Origin: Cognatilysobacter xinjiangensis
GTDB taxonomy: Bacteria; Pseudomonadota; Gammaproteobacteria; Xanthomonadales; Xanthomonadaceae
Length of the DNA: 64,000 nt
NCBI RefSeq assembly: GCF_014651995.1
Contig: NZ_BMXY01000001.1
Coordinates: 1,426,001 to 1,490,000 of the forward strand
Direction of reading: 5' to 3'
Shown here one piece after another: positions 1 through 10,249 of the stretch. The notes under the pieces are model-generated. The model worked only from the letters and a program-made list of their open reading frames with translations. It was not told where the DNA came from and did not search any database. The position numbers and the translations under genes were made by a program. How positions within the stretch are numbered: position 1 is the first letter of the stretch; each line of letters opens with the position of its first letter.

Positions 1-1064
1 TCGAACTTGTTGAGCACGACCAGCTCGGCGTAGTCGAGCATGTCGATCTTCTCGAGCTGGCTGGGCGCGCCGAAGTCGGAGGTCATCACGTACATCGGGA
101 AGTCGACGAGGTCGACGATCTCCGAGTCGGACTGGCCGATGCCGGCGGTTTCGACGATGACGAGGTCGTAGCCCACGCCCTTGAGGAAGCCGATGCAGTC
201 GCGCAGCACCAGGTTGGTGGCGGCGTGCTGGCGGCGCGTGGCCATCGAGCGCATGTAGACGCGCGGGCTGCGCAGCGAGTTCATGCGGATGCGGTCGCCC
301 AGCAGCGCGCCGCCGGTGCGGCGGCGGGTGGGGTCGACCGAAATCACCGCGATGCGCATCTCGGGGAAGTGCGCGAGGAAGCGGTTGAGCAGTTCGTCGG
401 TGACGGACGACTTGCCCGCGCCGCCGGTGCCGGTGATGCCGACGACGGGCGTCTTGCTGCCGGCCAGCTGCCATTGCTTGCGCAGGTGCGCGAGTTGCGT
501 CTCGTCGAGCGCGCCCTCTTCGATCGCGCTAAGCATGCGGCCGAGTGCGATCTCATCACTGATGGCCGGGTTCTGCGTCGGCGGGGCGTTCTCCACGCGC
601 GCCTGCGAGGCACGGCGGATCACGTCCTCGATCATCGCGACGAGGCCCATGTGCATGCCGTCGTTCGGGTGGTAGATGCGCTCGACGCCGTAGTCCTGCA
701 GCTCCTTGATCTCTTCCGGCGTGATCGTGCCGCCGCCGCCGCCGAACACGCGGATGTGGCCGGCGCCGCGCTCGCGCAGCATGTCGACCATGTACTTGAA
801 GTACTCGACGTGGCCGCCCTGGTAGGACGACAGCGCGATGCCGTCGGCGTCCTCCTGCAGCGCGGCGCGCACGACGTCCTCCACCGAGCGGTTGTGGCCC
901 AGGTGGATGACTTCGGCGCCCTGTCCCTGGATCAGGCGGCGCATGATGTTGATGGCGGCGTCGTGGCCGTCGAACAGGCTCGCGGCGGTGACGAAGCGCA
1001 GCGGCGTCGCGTTCTCGGCGGCGCTGGCGGTGGATTCGGGCAGGCGGTCGGCAGGCGAGCTCAT
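1..1064 (-). CDS. icmF: Fused isobutyryl-CoA mutase IcmF, N-terminal part (runs off the left edge)
   Basis: About 354 residues are visible; the C-terminal mutase domain lies outside the window. From the N-terminus there is a cobalamin-binding domain with the DGHDAAINIMRR stretch (the variant DxHxxG B12 motif of IcmF) and GGGGGTI. A MeaB/ArgK-type GTPase chaperone domain follows, with P-loop GTGGAGKSS and, at the window edge, NKFD (the G4 guanine-specificity motif). This order of B12 domain then G-protein domain is the IcmF arrangement, which interconverts isobutyryl-CoA and n-butyryl-CoA (or isovaleryl/pivalyl-CoA). It fits the neighbouring leucine/valine-type catabolic genes. The ATG at 1064 is about 28 bases downstream of a plausible -10 TACAAT (1104 to 1099, minus strand). 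The gene is divergent from the Sel1-like gene. Confidence 0.85.
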   Translation of the reverse strand, partial: MSSPADRLPESTASAAENATPLRFVTAASLFDGHDAAINIMRRLIQGQGAEVIHLGHNRSVEDVVRAALQEDADGIALSSYQGGHVEYFKYMVDMLRERGAGHIRVFGGGGGTITPEEIKELQDYGVERIYHPNDGMHMGLVAMIEDVIRRASQARVENAPPTQNPAISDEIALGRMLSAIEEGALDETQLAHLRKQWQLAGSKTPVVGITGTGGAGKSSVTDELLNRFLAHFPEMRIAVISVDPTRRRTGGALLGDRIRMNSLRSPRVYMRSMATRRQHAATNLVLRDCIGFLKGVGYDLVIVETAGIGQSDSEIVDLVDFPMYVMTSDFGAPSQLEKIDMLDYAELVVLNKF

Positions 1065-1159
1065 CGGTGCGCGCACATCTATTTCTAAGGATGGCCCGAT
1101 TGTAACAAGGCGACCGTACGCAGCCCGGGGCGCGCGTAGGGTCGGGTACCCTGCGCGGC

Positions 1160-2326
1160 ATGAACGATTCGAACGAACTGGAAACGCTGCGCCAGGCCGC
1201 CGCCTCGGGCGCGCCGGACGACCTGCATCGCTACGCTGCCGCGCTGGTGGCCAACCTGCGGATGGAAGAGGCTTTCGAGGCCTATTCGCGCGCCGCCGAG
1301 GCCGGCCACGCGGGCGCGCTGCTCGAACAGGGGCGGATGCTGATGTATGGCGTCGGCACCACCGCCGACATCGCGCGCGCCGTGCAGGCGTTCGAGCAGG
1401 CCGAGGCCGCGGGGCAGCCGATCGCGGGCTATTTCCTTGCGCTGATCGGGCTGGGCGATACCGCCGTGCCGCGCGATGCGCGCGTTGGCGAGCGCTTGCT
1501 GGCCGCCGTGCAGGCCGCCTACCCGCCCGCGCTGCGCGCCGCGGCGATCCATTTCGGACGCAAGCCCAACCTGCAGGACCAGGCGCTGGCCATCCAGTTG
1601 CTGGACCACGCGGCCGGGCGCGGCGACGCCATCGCCGCGCACCTGCTGGCCGAGCGCGTGCGCCGCGGCGAAGGCTGCACGGCGCAGCCCGAGGCGGCGG
1701 CGCAGCTCAAGGCCAAGCTGCGCGAGGGCGGCTTCGACGACCTGCCCGAGATCATCGCGGTGCCGGCAGCGCCCAAGCGCCCCAGCCCGCCGTCGACGCT
1801 CGCGCTCGACGAGGTGATGGACCCGCCGGAGGCCGAGGTGCTGGCGGAGTCGCCGCGCATCGCGCAGGTCGACGGCCTGCTGTCGGTGGACGAATGCCGC
1901 CTGCTGGTCGCCACCGCGCAACCTCTCCTGCGCGCCGCGGCACAGACGCCGGGCATCGGCCCGGTGCCGCGCGTGGCCTTCGAGCCGCTGCTGGAGGACG
2001 TCGCGCTGAGGCTGGTGCAGCTGCGCCTGGCCGCGGCGGCGGACATGGAACTGGTCGAAGCCGAGCCGCTGGTGGTGGCTCGCGTCGCACCGGGCGACGG
2101 GCCCGTTTTGCCCGAAGCAGCCGAAGGTGACGACGAGCGCCAGCGTGCGGTCTATGCCTGCCTCGCCATCGGCAAGGGCGGCGCGCGGCTGCGTTTTCCG
2201 GGCGGCATCGTGATCGACGCGGAGGCCGGGCGGGCGATCGTCGCCGATGCCTCGGGCGCGACCATCGAGGGCGATGGCTGGTTCGCCACGCTGCCGCTGT
2301 CCTCGCGCCGGCGTCGAGACTACTGA
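1160..2326 (+). CDS. Sel1-repeat protein with a degenerate prolyl-4-hydroxylase-like C-terminus
   Basis: A 388-residue cytoplasmic protein without a signal peptide. Residues about 10-195 are helical Sel1/TPR-like repeats (AYSRAAEAGHAGALLEQGRM, QAFEQAEAAGQ and similar). Residues about 230-388 resemble the 2-oxoglutarate/Fe(II) dioxygenase region often attached to such repeats: a LLSVDECRLLV segment, then AEPLVVARVAPGDG, and a C-terminal WFATLPL. At the place where the HxD iron ligands normally follow the APG turn, the sequence is VLPEAAE, and no distal HxG motif is visible, so hydroxylase activity looks lost. The role is unknown; repeat proteins of this kind usually mediate protein-protein contacts. 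It stands alone between icmF (divergent) and leucine dehydrogenase. Confidence 0.65.
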   Translation: MNDSNELETLRQAAASGAPDDLHRYAAALVANLRMEEAFEAYSRAAEAGHAGALLEQGRMLMYGVGTTADIARAVQAFEQAEAAGQPIAGYFLALIGLGDTAVPRDARVGERLLAAVQAAYPPALRAAAIHFGRKPNLQDQALAIQLLDHAAGRGDAIAAHLLAERVRRGEGCTAQPEAAAQLKAKLREGGFDDLPEIIAVPAAPKRPSPPSTLALDEVMDPPEAEVLAESPRIAQVDGLLSVDECRLLVATAQPLLRAAAQTPGIGPVPRVAFEPLLEDVALRLVQLRLAAAADMELVEAEPLVVARVAPGDGPVLPEAAEGDDERQRAVYACLAIGKGGARLRFPGGIVIDAEAGRAIVADASGATIEGDGWFATLPLSSRRRRDY

Positions 2327-2574
2327 TCGACGCGGGCCCACGGCACGCCGGGCCTGCGATCCGCCGCCTCCATCCGCCAGCGTCCGGAGCGCCCGGGCGG
2401 ACCGCGACGTCCGGCGTGGAGGCCCGCATAACGGGAATGGACTAAAATCCCGCTTCTGTGTCGGGCGGACCACGGTCCGGCACGTCCCGCGTTCCCATTC
2501 GTTTCACGACCTAACCAACCCAGTCGGCCGGAATGCGCGGAGCGTGTTCGTCGGTGCCGGCGCGGAGCCTGACG

Positions 2575-3678
2575 ATGATCTTCGAAACCCTCGACACCAC
2601 CGGCCACGAGCAGGTCGTTTTCTGCCACAACAAGGACGCGGGCCTGAAGGCCATCATCGCGATCCACAACACCGTGCTCGGTCCGGCGCTCGGCGGTACG
2701 CGCATGTGGCCGTACGCGAGCGAGCAGGAAGCGCTGAACGACGTGCTCCGCCTGTCGCGCGGCATGACCTACAAGAACGCGGTGGCGGGCCTGGACATCG
2801 GCGGCGGCAAGGCGGTGATCATCGGTGATCCGTCGAAGGACAAGTCCGAGGCGCTGTTCCGCGCGTTCGGCAAGTTCGTCGACTCGCTGGGCGGCCGCTA
2901 CATCACGGCCGAGGACGTCGGCATCGACGTCAACGACATGGAATACGTCTACCGCGAGACCGAGTACGTCACCGGCGTGCACCAGGTCCACGGCGGCTCG
3001 GGCGATCCGTCGCCGTTCACCGCCTACGGCGCGCTGCAGGGCCTGATGGCCACGCTGAACCGCAAGTTCGGCAACGAGGAAGTCGGCAACTACTCCTACG
3101 CCGTGCAGGGCCTAGGCCACGTCGGCATGGAATACGTGAAGCTGCTGCGCGAGCGCGGCGCCAAGGTGTTCGTCACCGACATCAACAAGGGCCTGGTGGA
3201 GCGTGCGGTCGAGGACTTCGGCGCCGAAGCCGTGGGCACCGACGAGATCTACGACGTGCCGGCCGACGTGTACTCGCCGTGCGCGCTGGGCGGCACGGTC
3301 AACGAGAACACGCTGCCGCGCCTCAAGGCCAAGATCATCTGCGGCGCCGCGAACAACCAGCTCGCCAATAACGCGATCGGCGACGAGGTGGAGAAGCGCG
3401 GCATCGTCTACGCGCCGGACTACGCGGTGAACGCGGGCGGCGTGATGAACGTCGCGCTGGAAATCACGGGCTACAACCGTGAGCGCGCGATGCGCATGAT
3501 GCGCACGATCTACCACAACCTCGCGCGCATCTACGAGATCGCCGACCGCGACGGCATCCCGACCTACCGCGCCGCCGACCGCATGGCCGAGGAGCGCATC
3601 GCGATGCTCGGCAAGCTGAAGCTGCCGCTGGGCCGCAGCAAGCCGCGCTTCGAAGGGCGCATTCGCGGCGGTCACTGA
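2575..3678 (+). CDS. ldh: Leucine dehydrogenase (Glu/Leu/Phe/Val dehydrogenase family)
   Basis: A 367-residue NAD-dependent amino acid dehydrogenase that deaminates leucine (also valine and isoleucine) to the 2-oxo acid. The ATG at 2575 is preferred over an upstream ATG at 2533 because GGAG (2564-2567) lies at ideal distance and MIFETL matches the family start. Seen: the Gly-rich LGPALGGTRMW substrate segment, GGGKAVI with the catalytic Lys region, the Rossmann motif GLGHVGMEYVKLL, and the C-terminal NAGGVMNVALE. Length is typical. It supplies the first step for the liu genes downstream and is followed by a strong hairpin terminator. A TAAAAT element at 2443-2448 could be its -10, but the -35 is weak. 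Confidence 0.9.
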   Translation: MIFETLDTTGHEQVVFCHNKDAGLKAIIAIHNTVLGPALGGTRMWPYASEQEALNDVLRLSRGMTYKNAVAGLDIGGGKAVIIGDPSKDKSEALFRAFGKFVDSLGGRYITAEDVGIDVNDMEYVYRETEYVTGVHQVHGGSGDPSPFTAYGALQGLMATLNRKFGNEEVGNYSYAVQGLGHVGMEYVKLLRERGAKVFVTDINKGLVERAVEDFGAEAVGTDEIYDVPADVYSPCALGGTVNENTLPRLKAKIICGAANNQLANNAIGDEVEKRGIVYAPDYAVNAGGVMNVALEITGYNRERAMRMMRTIYHNLARIYEIADRDGIPTYRAADRMAEERIAMLGKLKLPLGRSKPRFEGRIRGGH

Positions 3679-3694
3679 TCCGCGTTTCGTTCCA

Positions 3695-3725
3695 CATGAC
3701 GGGGCTTCGCGCCCCGTCATGCTTT
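3695..3725 (+). terminator. Rho-independent terminator after leucine dehydrogenase
   Basis: A perfect 10-bp stem ATGACGGGGC/GCCCCGTCAT with a TTCGC loop, followed by a short T run (GCTTTT). It starts 17 bases after the leucine dehydrogenase stop and separates it from the isovaleryl-CoA dehydrogenase gene. Confidence 0.85.
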
Positions 3726-3751
3726 TAGACGACCAGATTACGGAGTGATGC

Positions 3752-4909
3752 ATGCGTCCTTTCCCCCTCGGTGAGGAAATCGATGCCCTGCGCGACGCGG
3801 TGCGCCGCTTCGCCGAGAGCGAGATCGCCCCGCACGCGGCGCAGATCGACCACGACAACGCCTTCCCGCAGGACCTGTGGCCCAAGCTCGGCGAGATGGG
3901 GTTGCTGGGCATGACCGTGCCCGGCGAGTACGGCGGCAGCGAGATGGGCTACCTCGCGCATCTCGTCGCGATGGAGGAGATTTCGCGCGCGTCGGGCTCG
4001 GTGGGCCTGTCCTATGGCGCCCACTCGAACCTGTGCGTGTCCAACCTCTACGCCAACGGCAACGAGGCGCAGCGCCAGAAGTACCTGCCGAAGCTCTGCA
4101 CCGGCGAATGGAAGGGCGCGCTTGCGATGAGCGAGCCGGGCGCGGGTTCCGACGTCGTCGGCTCGATGAGCTGCCGCGCGGAACTGCGCGACGGCGTTTG
4201 GGTTGCGAACGGCAACAAGATGTGGATCACCAACGGCCCCGAGGCCGACGTGCTGATCGTCTACATGCGCACGGCGAGCAAGGAGGCCGGCAGCAAGTGC
4301 ATGACCGCCTTTCTCGTCGAGAAGGGCATGAAGGGCTTTTCGACGGCGCAGAAGCTCGACAAGCTCGGCATGCGCGGCAGCAACACCTGCGAGCTGGTGT
4401 TCGAGAACTGCGAGATCCCGCAGGAGAACGTGCTCGGCGAGGTCAACAACGGCGTCAAGGTGCTGATGTCGGGCCTCAATACCGAGCGCCTCGTGCTCAC
4501 GGGGGGGCCGCTCGGCCTCATGCAGGCCGCGCTCGACATCACCCTGCCCTACGTCCGCGAGCGCAAGCAGTTCGACGCGGCCATCGGCACGTTCGGCCTG
4601 ATGCAGGGCAAGGTGGCCGACATGTACACGGCGCTGCAGTCGAGCCGAGCTTTCGCCTACCAGGTGGCACGCGACTACGACGCCGGGCACAAATCCCGCG
4701 TCGACGCCGCGTCCTGCCTGCTGCACGCCTCGGAAGCCGCAGTGCAGGTCACGCTGGAAGCGATCCAGTCGCTTGGCGGCAACGGCTACATCAACGAGTA
4801 CCCCACCGGCCGGCTGCTGCGCGACGCCAAGCTCTACGCGATCGGCGCGGGCACGAACGAGATCCGCCGTATGCTCATCGGCCGCGAATTGTTCGCCGGC
4901 AACGCCTGA
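3752..4909 (+). CDS. liuA: Isovaleryl-CoA dehydrogenase
   Basis: A 385-residue FAD-dependent acyl-CoA dehydrogenase that oxidises isovaleryl-CoA to 3-methylcrotonyl-CoA in leucine breakdown. Features seen: the N-terminal helical domain, [12 protein letters not shown] and WITNGPEAD in the middle domain, [10 protein letters not shown] containing the Glu in the position used as catalytic base by isovaleryl-CoA dehydrogenases, and the C-terminal [19 protein letters not shown] signature. The length and these motifs distinguish it from short-chain and glutaryl-CoA enzymes. The ATG at 3752 follows GGAG (3741-3744). The next gene begins 17 bases after the stop, so the two may be cotranscribed. Confidence 0.92.
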   Translation: MRPFPLGEEIDALRDAVRRFAESEIAPHAAQIDHDNAFPQDLWPKLGEMGLLGMTVPGEYGGSEMGYLAHLVAMEEISRASGSVGLSYGAHSNLCVSNLYANGNEAQRQKYLPKLCTGEWKGALAMSEPGAGSDVVGSMSCRAELRDGVWVANGNKMWITNGPEADVLIVYMRTASKEAGSKCMTAFLVEKGMKGFSTAQKLDKLGMRGSNTCELVFENCEIPQENVLGEVNNGVKVLMSGLNTERLVLTGGPLGLMQAALDITLPYVRERKQFDAAIGTFGLMQGKVADMYTALQSSRAFAYQVARDYDAGHKSRVDAASCLLHASEAAVQVTLEAIQSLGGNGYINEYPTGRLLRDAKLYAIGAGTNEIRRMLIGRELFAGNA

Positions 4910-4926
4910 GCCCACGAGGACACTGC

Positions 4927-5910
4927 ATGGACCGCAACGCCAGCCGCCCCTTCCGCCTCGCCGCGCTCGCCTTCGGCCTGGCGATGACCTCCGCCGCCTT
5001 CGCTGCCGCACCGTCGAAGGACGCCACGTCGACGGCCCCGGCCGTCGTCGCGCCCATGAGCCGCTTCACGACGACCGATGGCGTGGAGCTGGCCTACGAG
5101 GTCGCGGGCAACGGTGCGCCGGCGGTCTTCGTCCACGGCGGCCCGGGGTCGGGTAGCCATGCCTTCCGCCTGCTGTCGGACGGCATCCTGGAGACGCACT
5201 TCCGCATCGCCTGGCTCGATCAGCGCGGCAGCGGTGCCTCGGCCAGCGCGCCTTCGGGCGACTACTCGCTGGACCGGCAGGTCGCCGACCTCGAGGAGCT
5301 GCGCGCCAGGCTGGGGCTGGAGCGCTGGACACTGGTCGCCTACTCCTTCGGCGGGCTGATCACGCAGGCCTACGCCGCCGCCCACCCCGACCGCGTGGCC
5401 GGCATCGTCCACATCGACAGCCTGCTCAACCTGCCCGCGTCGATGGAGAGCACGGCGAGCTACGGCTACGGCCTGTTGCCGGCCGACAGGCGTCCACCGA
5501 TGGACCCCTCCATGCCGCTGCCGCAGCGCTATTTCACCGTGCTGGGCATGCTCGGCCAGATGGGCCTGTCCGACCGCCTGCAGTACGCGGGCGAGGACGC
5601 GGCCGCGCGTGCCAAGGCGCGGCTCACAGCCAACCCGGCGCCCGGCCGCAACGGCGACATGGCCCAGAAGATCTTCTCGGGCAACCCGGGTCGCTACCTC
5701 GAGGACATGACCGCCGGTACCGAGTCGGTCGACGTGCCGGTGCTCGTGGTGACCGGCGATGCCGACCAGGTCACCGGCCCGGAGCACTACAAGGCGTTCC
5801 GCTACCCGAAGCAGACCGTCGCCGTGCTCAAGGGCGGCCACATGGCGTTCTACGAGGACGCGGAAGGCTTTGCCCGCGCCATCGCGGCGTTCGCGGCGAA
5901 GGTGCGCTGA
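4927..5910 (+). CDS. Exported alpha/beta-hydrolase (proline iminopeptidase-like)
   Basis: A 327-residue protein with a cleavable signal peptide (positive start MDRNASRPFR, hydrophobic stretch, AFAAA). The mature part is an alpha/beta-hydrolase: oxyanion-hole motif HGGPGSGSH, DQRGSGAS, the nucleophile elbow AYSFGG (Ser), a late GDADQVTGP Asp loop and GGHMAFYED (His). This completes a Ser-Asp-His triad. HGGPGSG plus DQRGSG is the proline iminopeptidase pattern, but the substrate cannot be told from sequence. It follows liuA by 17 bases but has no obvious link to leucine breakdown. Confidence 0.8.
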   Translation: MDRNASRPFRLAALAFGLAMTSAAFAAAPSKDATSTAPAVVAPMSRFTTTDGVELAYEVAGNGAPAVFVHGGPGSGSHAFRLLSDGILETHFRIAWLDQRGSGASASAPSGDYSLDRQVADLEELRARLGLERWTLVAYSFGGLITQAYAAAHPDRVAGIVHIDSLLNLPASMESTASYGYGLLPADRRPPMDPSMPLPQRYFTVLGMLGQMGLSDRLQYAGEDAAARAKARLTANPAPGRNGDMAQKIFSGNPGRYLEDMTAGTESVDVPVLVVTGDADQVTGPEHYKAFRYPKQTVAVLKGGHMAFYEDAEGFARAIAAFAAKVR

Positions 5911-6023
5911 GCGCGTCTGGCGAGCCTCCGGCGCCGCCACCGGCGGCCGTTTGCGGCACTGCAGCACGCCGCCGCATAATCGGGCGGTTGCGGCCCCGCG
6001 CCGCCCCGCTTCCGGAGTCCGCC

Positions 6024-7205
6024 ATGAGCGACGTCGTCATCGTCGGTGCCAAGCGCACCGCCATCGGTTCCTTCCTCGGCCAGTTCACCGGCGTGCCGAC
6101 CCCGACGCTCGGCGCGGCCGCGATCCGCGGCGCCATCGAGCAGTCCGGCATCGCGCCGGACGCCGTGCAGGAAGTCCTCATGGGCTGCGTGCTGCCTGCC
6201 GGCCTTGGCCAAGCGCCGGCGCGCCAGGCCGCGATCGCCGCGGGCGTGCCGACCTCCGCCGCCTGCGTGACCATCAACAAGGTCTGCGGCTCGGGCATGA
6301 AGGCCATGATGATGGCCGCCGACATGATCCGCGCAGGCAGCGCCGAGGTCGTGGTCGCCGGCGGTATGGAATCCATGACCAATGCGCCGCACCTGCTCAA
6401 CGGCTCGCGCACCGGCATCCGCTACGGCTCGGCCGAATTCCTCGACCACATGGCGCACGACGGCCTGACCAACCCGTACGACGGCAAGGCCATGGGCGTG
6501 TTCGGCGACGCCACCTGCTCGACCTACGAGTACTCGCGCGAGACGCTCGACGCCTACGCCGCCGAGAGCGTGCGCCGCGCGCAGGACGCGGTGCAGTCCG
6601 GCGCGTTCAAGGCCGAGATCGTCTCGGTGACGGTCAAGGGCCGCAAGGGCGAGGTCGTCGTCGACACCGACGAGGAGCCGGGCAAGATCGACGCGGCGAA
6701 GATTCCCTCGCTGCGTGCGGCCTTTGGCAAGGAAGGCCTGCTGACCGCGGCGACCTCGTCGAAGATTTCCGACGGCGCCGCCGCGGCGGTGCTGATGTCG
6801 GCCGAGACCGCGCAGCGCCTGGGCGCCAAGCCGATCGCACGCATCGTCGCGCAGGCCGGCCACGCACAGGAGCCGGAGTGGTTCACCACGGCGCCGATCG
6901 AGGCCACGCGCCGCGTGCTGGAGAAGGCGGGCTGGACCGTGGACGACGTGGACCTCTTCGAGATCAACGAGGCGTTCGCCTGCGTCGCGATGGCGCCGAT
7001 GAAGGACCTCGGCATCCCGCAGGAAAAGCTCAACGTGCACGGCGGCGCGCTCGCCCTCGGCCATCCGATCGGCGCCAGCGGCGCGCGCCTCGTCGTGACC
7101 CTGCTGCACGCGCTGCAGGCGCGCGGCGGCACCCGCGGCGTGGCGTCGCTGTGCATCGGCGGTGGCGAGGCCACGGCTATTGCAGTCGAGCTGGTGCAGG
7201 GCTGA
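6024..7205 (+). CDS. Acetyl-CoA C-acetyltransferase (thiolase)
   Basis: A 393-residue thiolase that makes or cleaves acetoacetyl-CoA. Catalytic residues are in place: VCGSGMKA with the nucleophilic Cys near residue 88, NEAFA, GHPIGASGAR with the active-site His, and CIGGGEA with the second Cys. The length is typical of biosynthetic/degradative type II thiolases. The ATG at 6024 is preceded by CGGAG (6012-6016); the longer reading from 5988 lacks homology. In this neighbourhood it plausibly completes leucine/ketone-body catabolism by splitting acetoacetyl-CoA after HMG-CoA lyase. Confidence 0.9.
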   Translation: MSDVVIVGAKRTAIGSFLGQFTGVPTPTLGAAAIRGAIEQSGIAPDAVQEVLMGCVLPAGLGQAPARQAAIAAGVPTSAACVTINKVCGSGMKAMMMAADMIRAGSAEVVVAGGMESMTNAPHLLNGSRTGIRYGSAEFLDHMAHDGLTNPYDGKAMGVFGDATCSTYEYSRETLDAYAAESVRRAQDAVQSGAFKAEIVSVTVKGRKGEVVVDTDEEPGKIDAAKIPSLRAAFGKEGLLTAATSSKISDGAAAAVLMSAETAQRLGAKPIARIVAQAGHAQEPEWFTTAPIEATRRVLEKAGWTVDDVDLFEINEAFACVAMAPMKDLGIPQEKLNVHGGALALGHPIGASGARLVVTLLHALQARGGTRGVASLCIGGGEATAIAVELVQG

Positions 7206-7240
7206 AGATCAGAGGGATATGCCGCTCGTCGAGCAATCGC

Positions 7241-7268
7241 TTGACATGCCGCAGCCGCTTGTCATCAT
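7241..7268 (+). promoter_or_regulatory. Candidate sigma70 promoter for the first Ala-rich lipoprotein
   Basis: A consensus -35 TTGACA (7241-7246) is followed 16-17 bases on by an AT-richer stretch around CATCATGT, which could hold a weak -10. It lies 75-80 bases before the lipoprotein ATG and just after the thiolase stop. Only the -35 is convincing. Confidence 0.4.
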
Positions 7269-7321
7269 GTTTACGGCGCGCAAATGCGCGTTGCCAAACC
7301 ACACGACGAGGAATAGATCCG

Positions 7322-7645
7322 ATGAACATCAACAAGGCGCTGCTCGCCCTGGCCCTGGGCCTGGCTCTGACCGCTTGCTCGAAGGACCAGGCTGCCGACA
7401 CCGCCGCCACGGACGCTGCTCCGGCTGCTGACGCCGCCGCGCAGACGACCGCCGACACGGCCGCCGTCGACGCCGCTGCGACCTCGGCTGACGCCGCTGC
7501 CACGGCTCCGGCCGCCGACGCCGCTGCTCCGGCCGCCGACGCCGCTGCTCCGGCTGCCGACGCTGCCGCTCCGGCCGCTACGGACGCCGCTGCTCCGGCC
7601 GCTACGGACGCTGCCGCTCCGGCCGCGACCGACGCGCAGCAGTAA
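7322..7645 (+). CDS. Small Ala-rich lipoprotein
   Basis: A 107-residue protein with a lipoprotein signal peptide: charged start MNINK, hydrophobic ALLALALGLAL, lipobox LTAC. Almost all of the mature part is Ala with Asp, Thr and Pro, ending in repeats of AAPAADA and AAPAATDA. The low-complexity acidic tail has no recognisable catalytic domain; such proteins are presumed to be outer-membrane anchored, extended polypeptides. It has its own terminator and precedes a second Ala-rich lipoprotein, suggesting related roles. The function is unknown. Confidence 0.75.
   Translation: MNINKALLALALGLALTACSKDQAADTAATDAAPAADAAAQTTADTAAVDAAATSADAAATAPAADAAAPAADAAAPAADAAAPAATDAAAPAATDAAAPAATDAQQ
7500..7636 (+). 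repeat. In-frame tandem repeats encoding AAPAADA/AAPAATDA units
   Basis: About six near-identical 21- or 24-base units within the lipoprotein gene encode alternating AAPAADA (three) and AAPAATDA (three). Units differ mostly at third codon positions. Repeats of this kind change copy number easily, so length variation between strains is expected. Confidence 0.7.
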
Positions 7646-7672
7646 TATCGCTCGCGCTGTTGTAGCATCTGG

Positions 7673-7704
7673 AAAAGCCGTCGGGTCTCCGGCGGCTTTT
7701 TCCG
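7673..7704 (+). terminator. Rho-independent terminator after the first lipoprotein
   Basis: The stem GCCGTCGG/CCGGCGGC with a four-base loop GTCT is flanked by AAAA before and TTTTTCC after. It is 28 bases beyond the lipoprotein stop. Confidence 0.8.
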
Positions 7705-7808
7705 TAAGTAGGTGTCAGTGAACGATAGGCCGGCCCTGCCGAGCGATGCGCGCACTGGCGTTGCCTGACTGTGGTGCATCTCGTTTCAGACAACTCTAGG
7801 AGATTGCA

Positions 7809-8189
7809 ATGAACACCAAGCTCTACGTGCTCCTCGCTGCCGCCGTCCTCTCGCTGTCGGCCTGCAAGAACGAAACGCCGACCGCGCAGAACGAAGCCGC
7901 CGAAGCCGCGAACGCCGCCGACAGCGCTGGCGCCGCTGCTGCCGACGCCGCGAACGCTGCCGGTAACGCCGCCGCCGAAGGTGTCGACGCCGCCGCTGCC
8001 GCGACCGGCGAAGCCGCCGCCGAGGCTGGCCAGGCTGTCGACAACGCCGCCGACCAGGCTGCCGCCGCCGCTAACGAGGCTGCTGCCTCGGCCGCCAACG
8101 CTACGGCCCAGGCTGCCCAGTCGACCGCCGACGCCGCGCAGAACGTCGCCAACAAGGCCGACGCCGCTGCCGAAGAAGCGAAGAAGTAA
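7809..8189 (+). CDS. Small Ala-rich lipoprotein, second of the pair
   Basis: A 126-residue protein with a signal peptide and lipobox LSAC (MNTKLYVLLAAAVLSLSAC). The mature part is Ala-rich with regularly spaced Glu, Asp, Asn and Gln (AAEAANAADSAG, AAAEAGQAVDNAADQ) and a Lys-ending tail. This heptad-like pattern suggests a long amphipathic helix, reminiscent of small murein-lipoprotein-like proteins or of YtxH-type helices. The RBS AGGAGA (7799-7804) is strong. It is monocistronic, with a terminator 21 bases downstream. It is not a sequence duplicate of the preceding lipoprotein, but shares composition and design. The function is unknown. Confidence 0.75.
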   Translation: MNTKLYVLLAAAVLSLSACKNETPTAQNEAAEAANAADSAGAAAADAANAAGNAAAEGVDAAAAATGEAAAEAGQAVDNAADQAAAAANEAAASAANATAQAAQSTADAAQNVANKADAAAEEAKK

Positions 8190-8210
8190 TCCATCGCTTC
8201 AGTGTTTCCT

Positions 8211-8240
8211 GAAAGGCCCGCGAAAGCGGGCCTTTCTTTT
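8211..8240 (+). terminator. Rho-independent terminator after the second lipoprotein
   Basis: A perfect 11-bp stem GAAAGGCCCGC/GCGGGCCTTTC with a GAAA tetraloop is followed by TTTT. Confidence 0.9.
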
Positions 8241-8542
8241 GCCCGACACCGGGACGATCCGCGGTCGCGGCGCTCCGAAAGCGACGCAGCGCACTGTCGA
8301 CGCTCGCGCATCGCAGTCCCCATCGCGGCGCCCGCCGCGATACATCGCTAAGCAGGCTCGCCGCCACTATCGGCAACCGGACCGCGCAACTCGCCCTATC
8401 GCCGTTCGGCTAATGCGACGCTCGGGACAGAGACAGCCGATGCGGCTCGCCATCGTCCTTTCGCGCCTGCACTAGCGGCGCATTGCTGGCCCCCTCGCCC
8501 GCTCTGTGGTTTGATCGCGCGTCCCGTTCCGCCGTCACTGCC
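8241..8542. other. Gene-free stretch before the carboxylase gene
   Basis: About 300 bases with no ORF that shows homology or a credible start. It is GC-rich with short CG-repeat tracts (GCGGCGCCCGCCGCG near 8323-8339). It presumably holds the promoter of the methylcrotonyl-CoA carboxylase gene, but I cannot point to a clear -10/-35 pair. Confidence 0.5.
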
Positions 8543-10153
<1,611 letters not shown>

Positions 10154-10249
10154 GCCACCCGGCTGGACCAAACGGCAGGGCGCGTCACGGAAATGACGTC
10201 AAGACCGCGTGATAAGGTCGGACCTCCATCCCGCCCCCGAGGGACCACC

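Noticed and set aside
2533-2575. Upstream ATG start for leucine dehydrogenase
   Set aside because: The 14 extra residues (MRGACSSVPARSLT) lack homology, and a good RBS precedes the inner ATG at 2575.
8241-8542. Short ORFs in the gap before liuB
   Set aside because: All overlap the opposite-strand shadow of liuB or lack a plausible start and homology.
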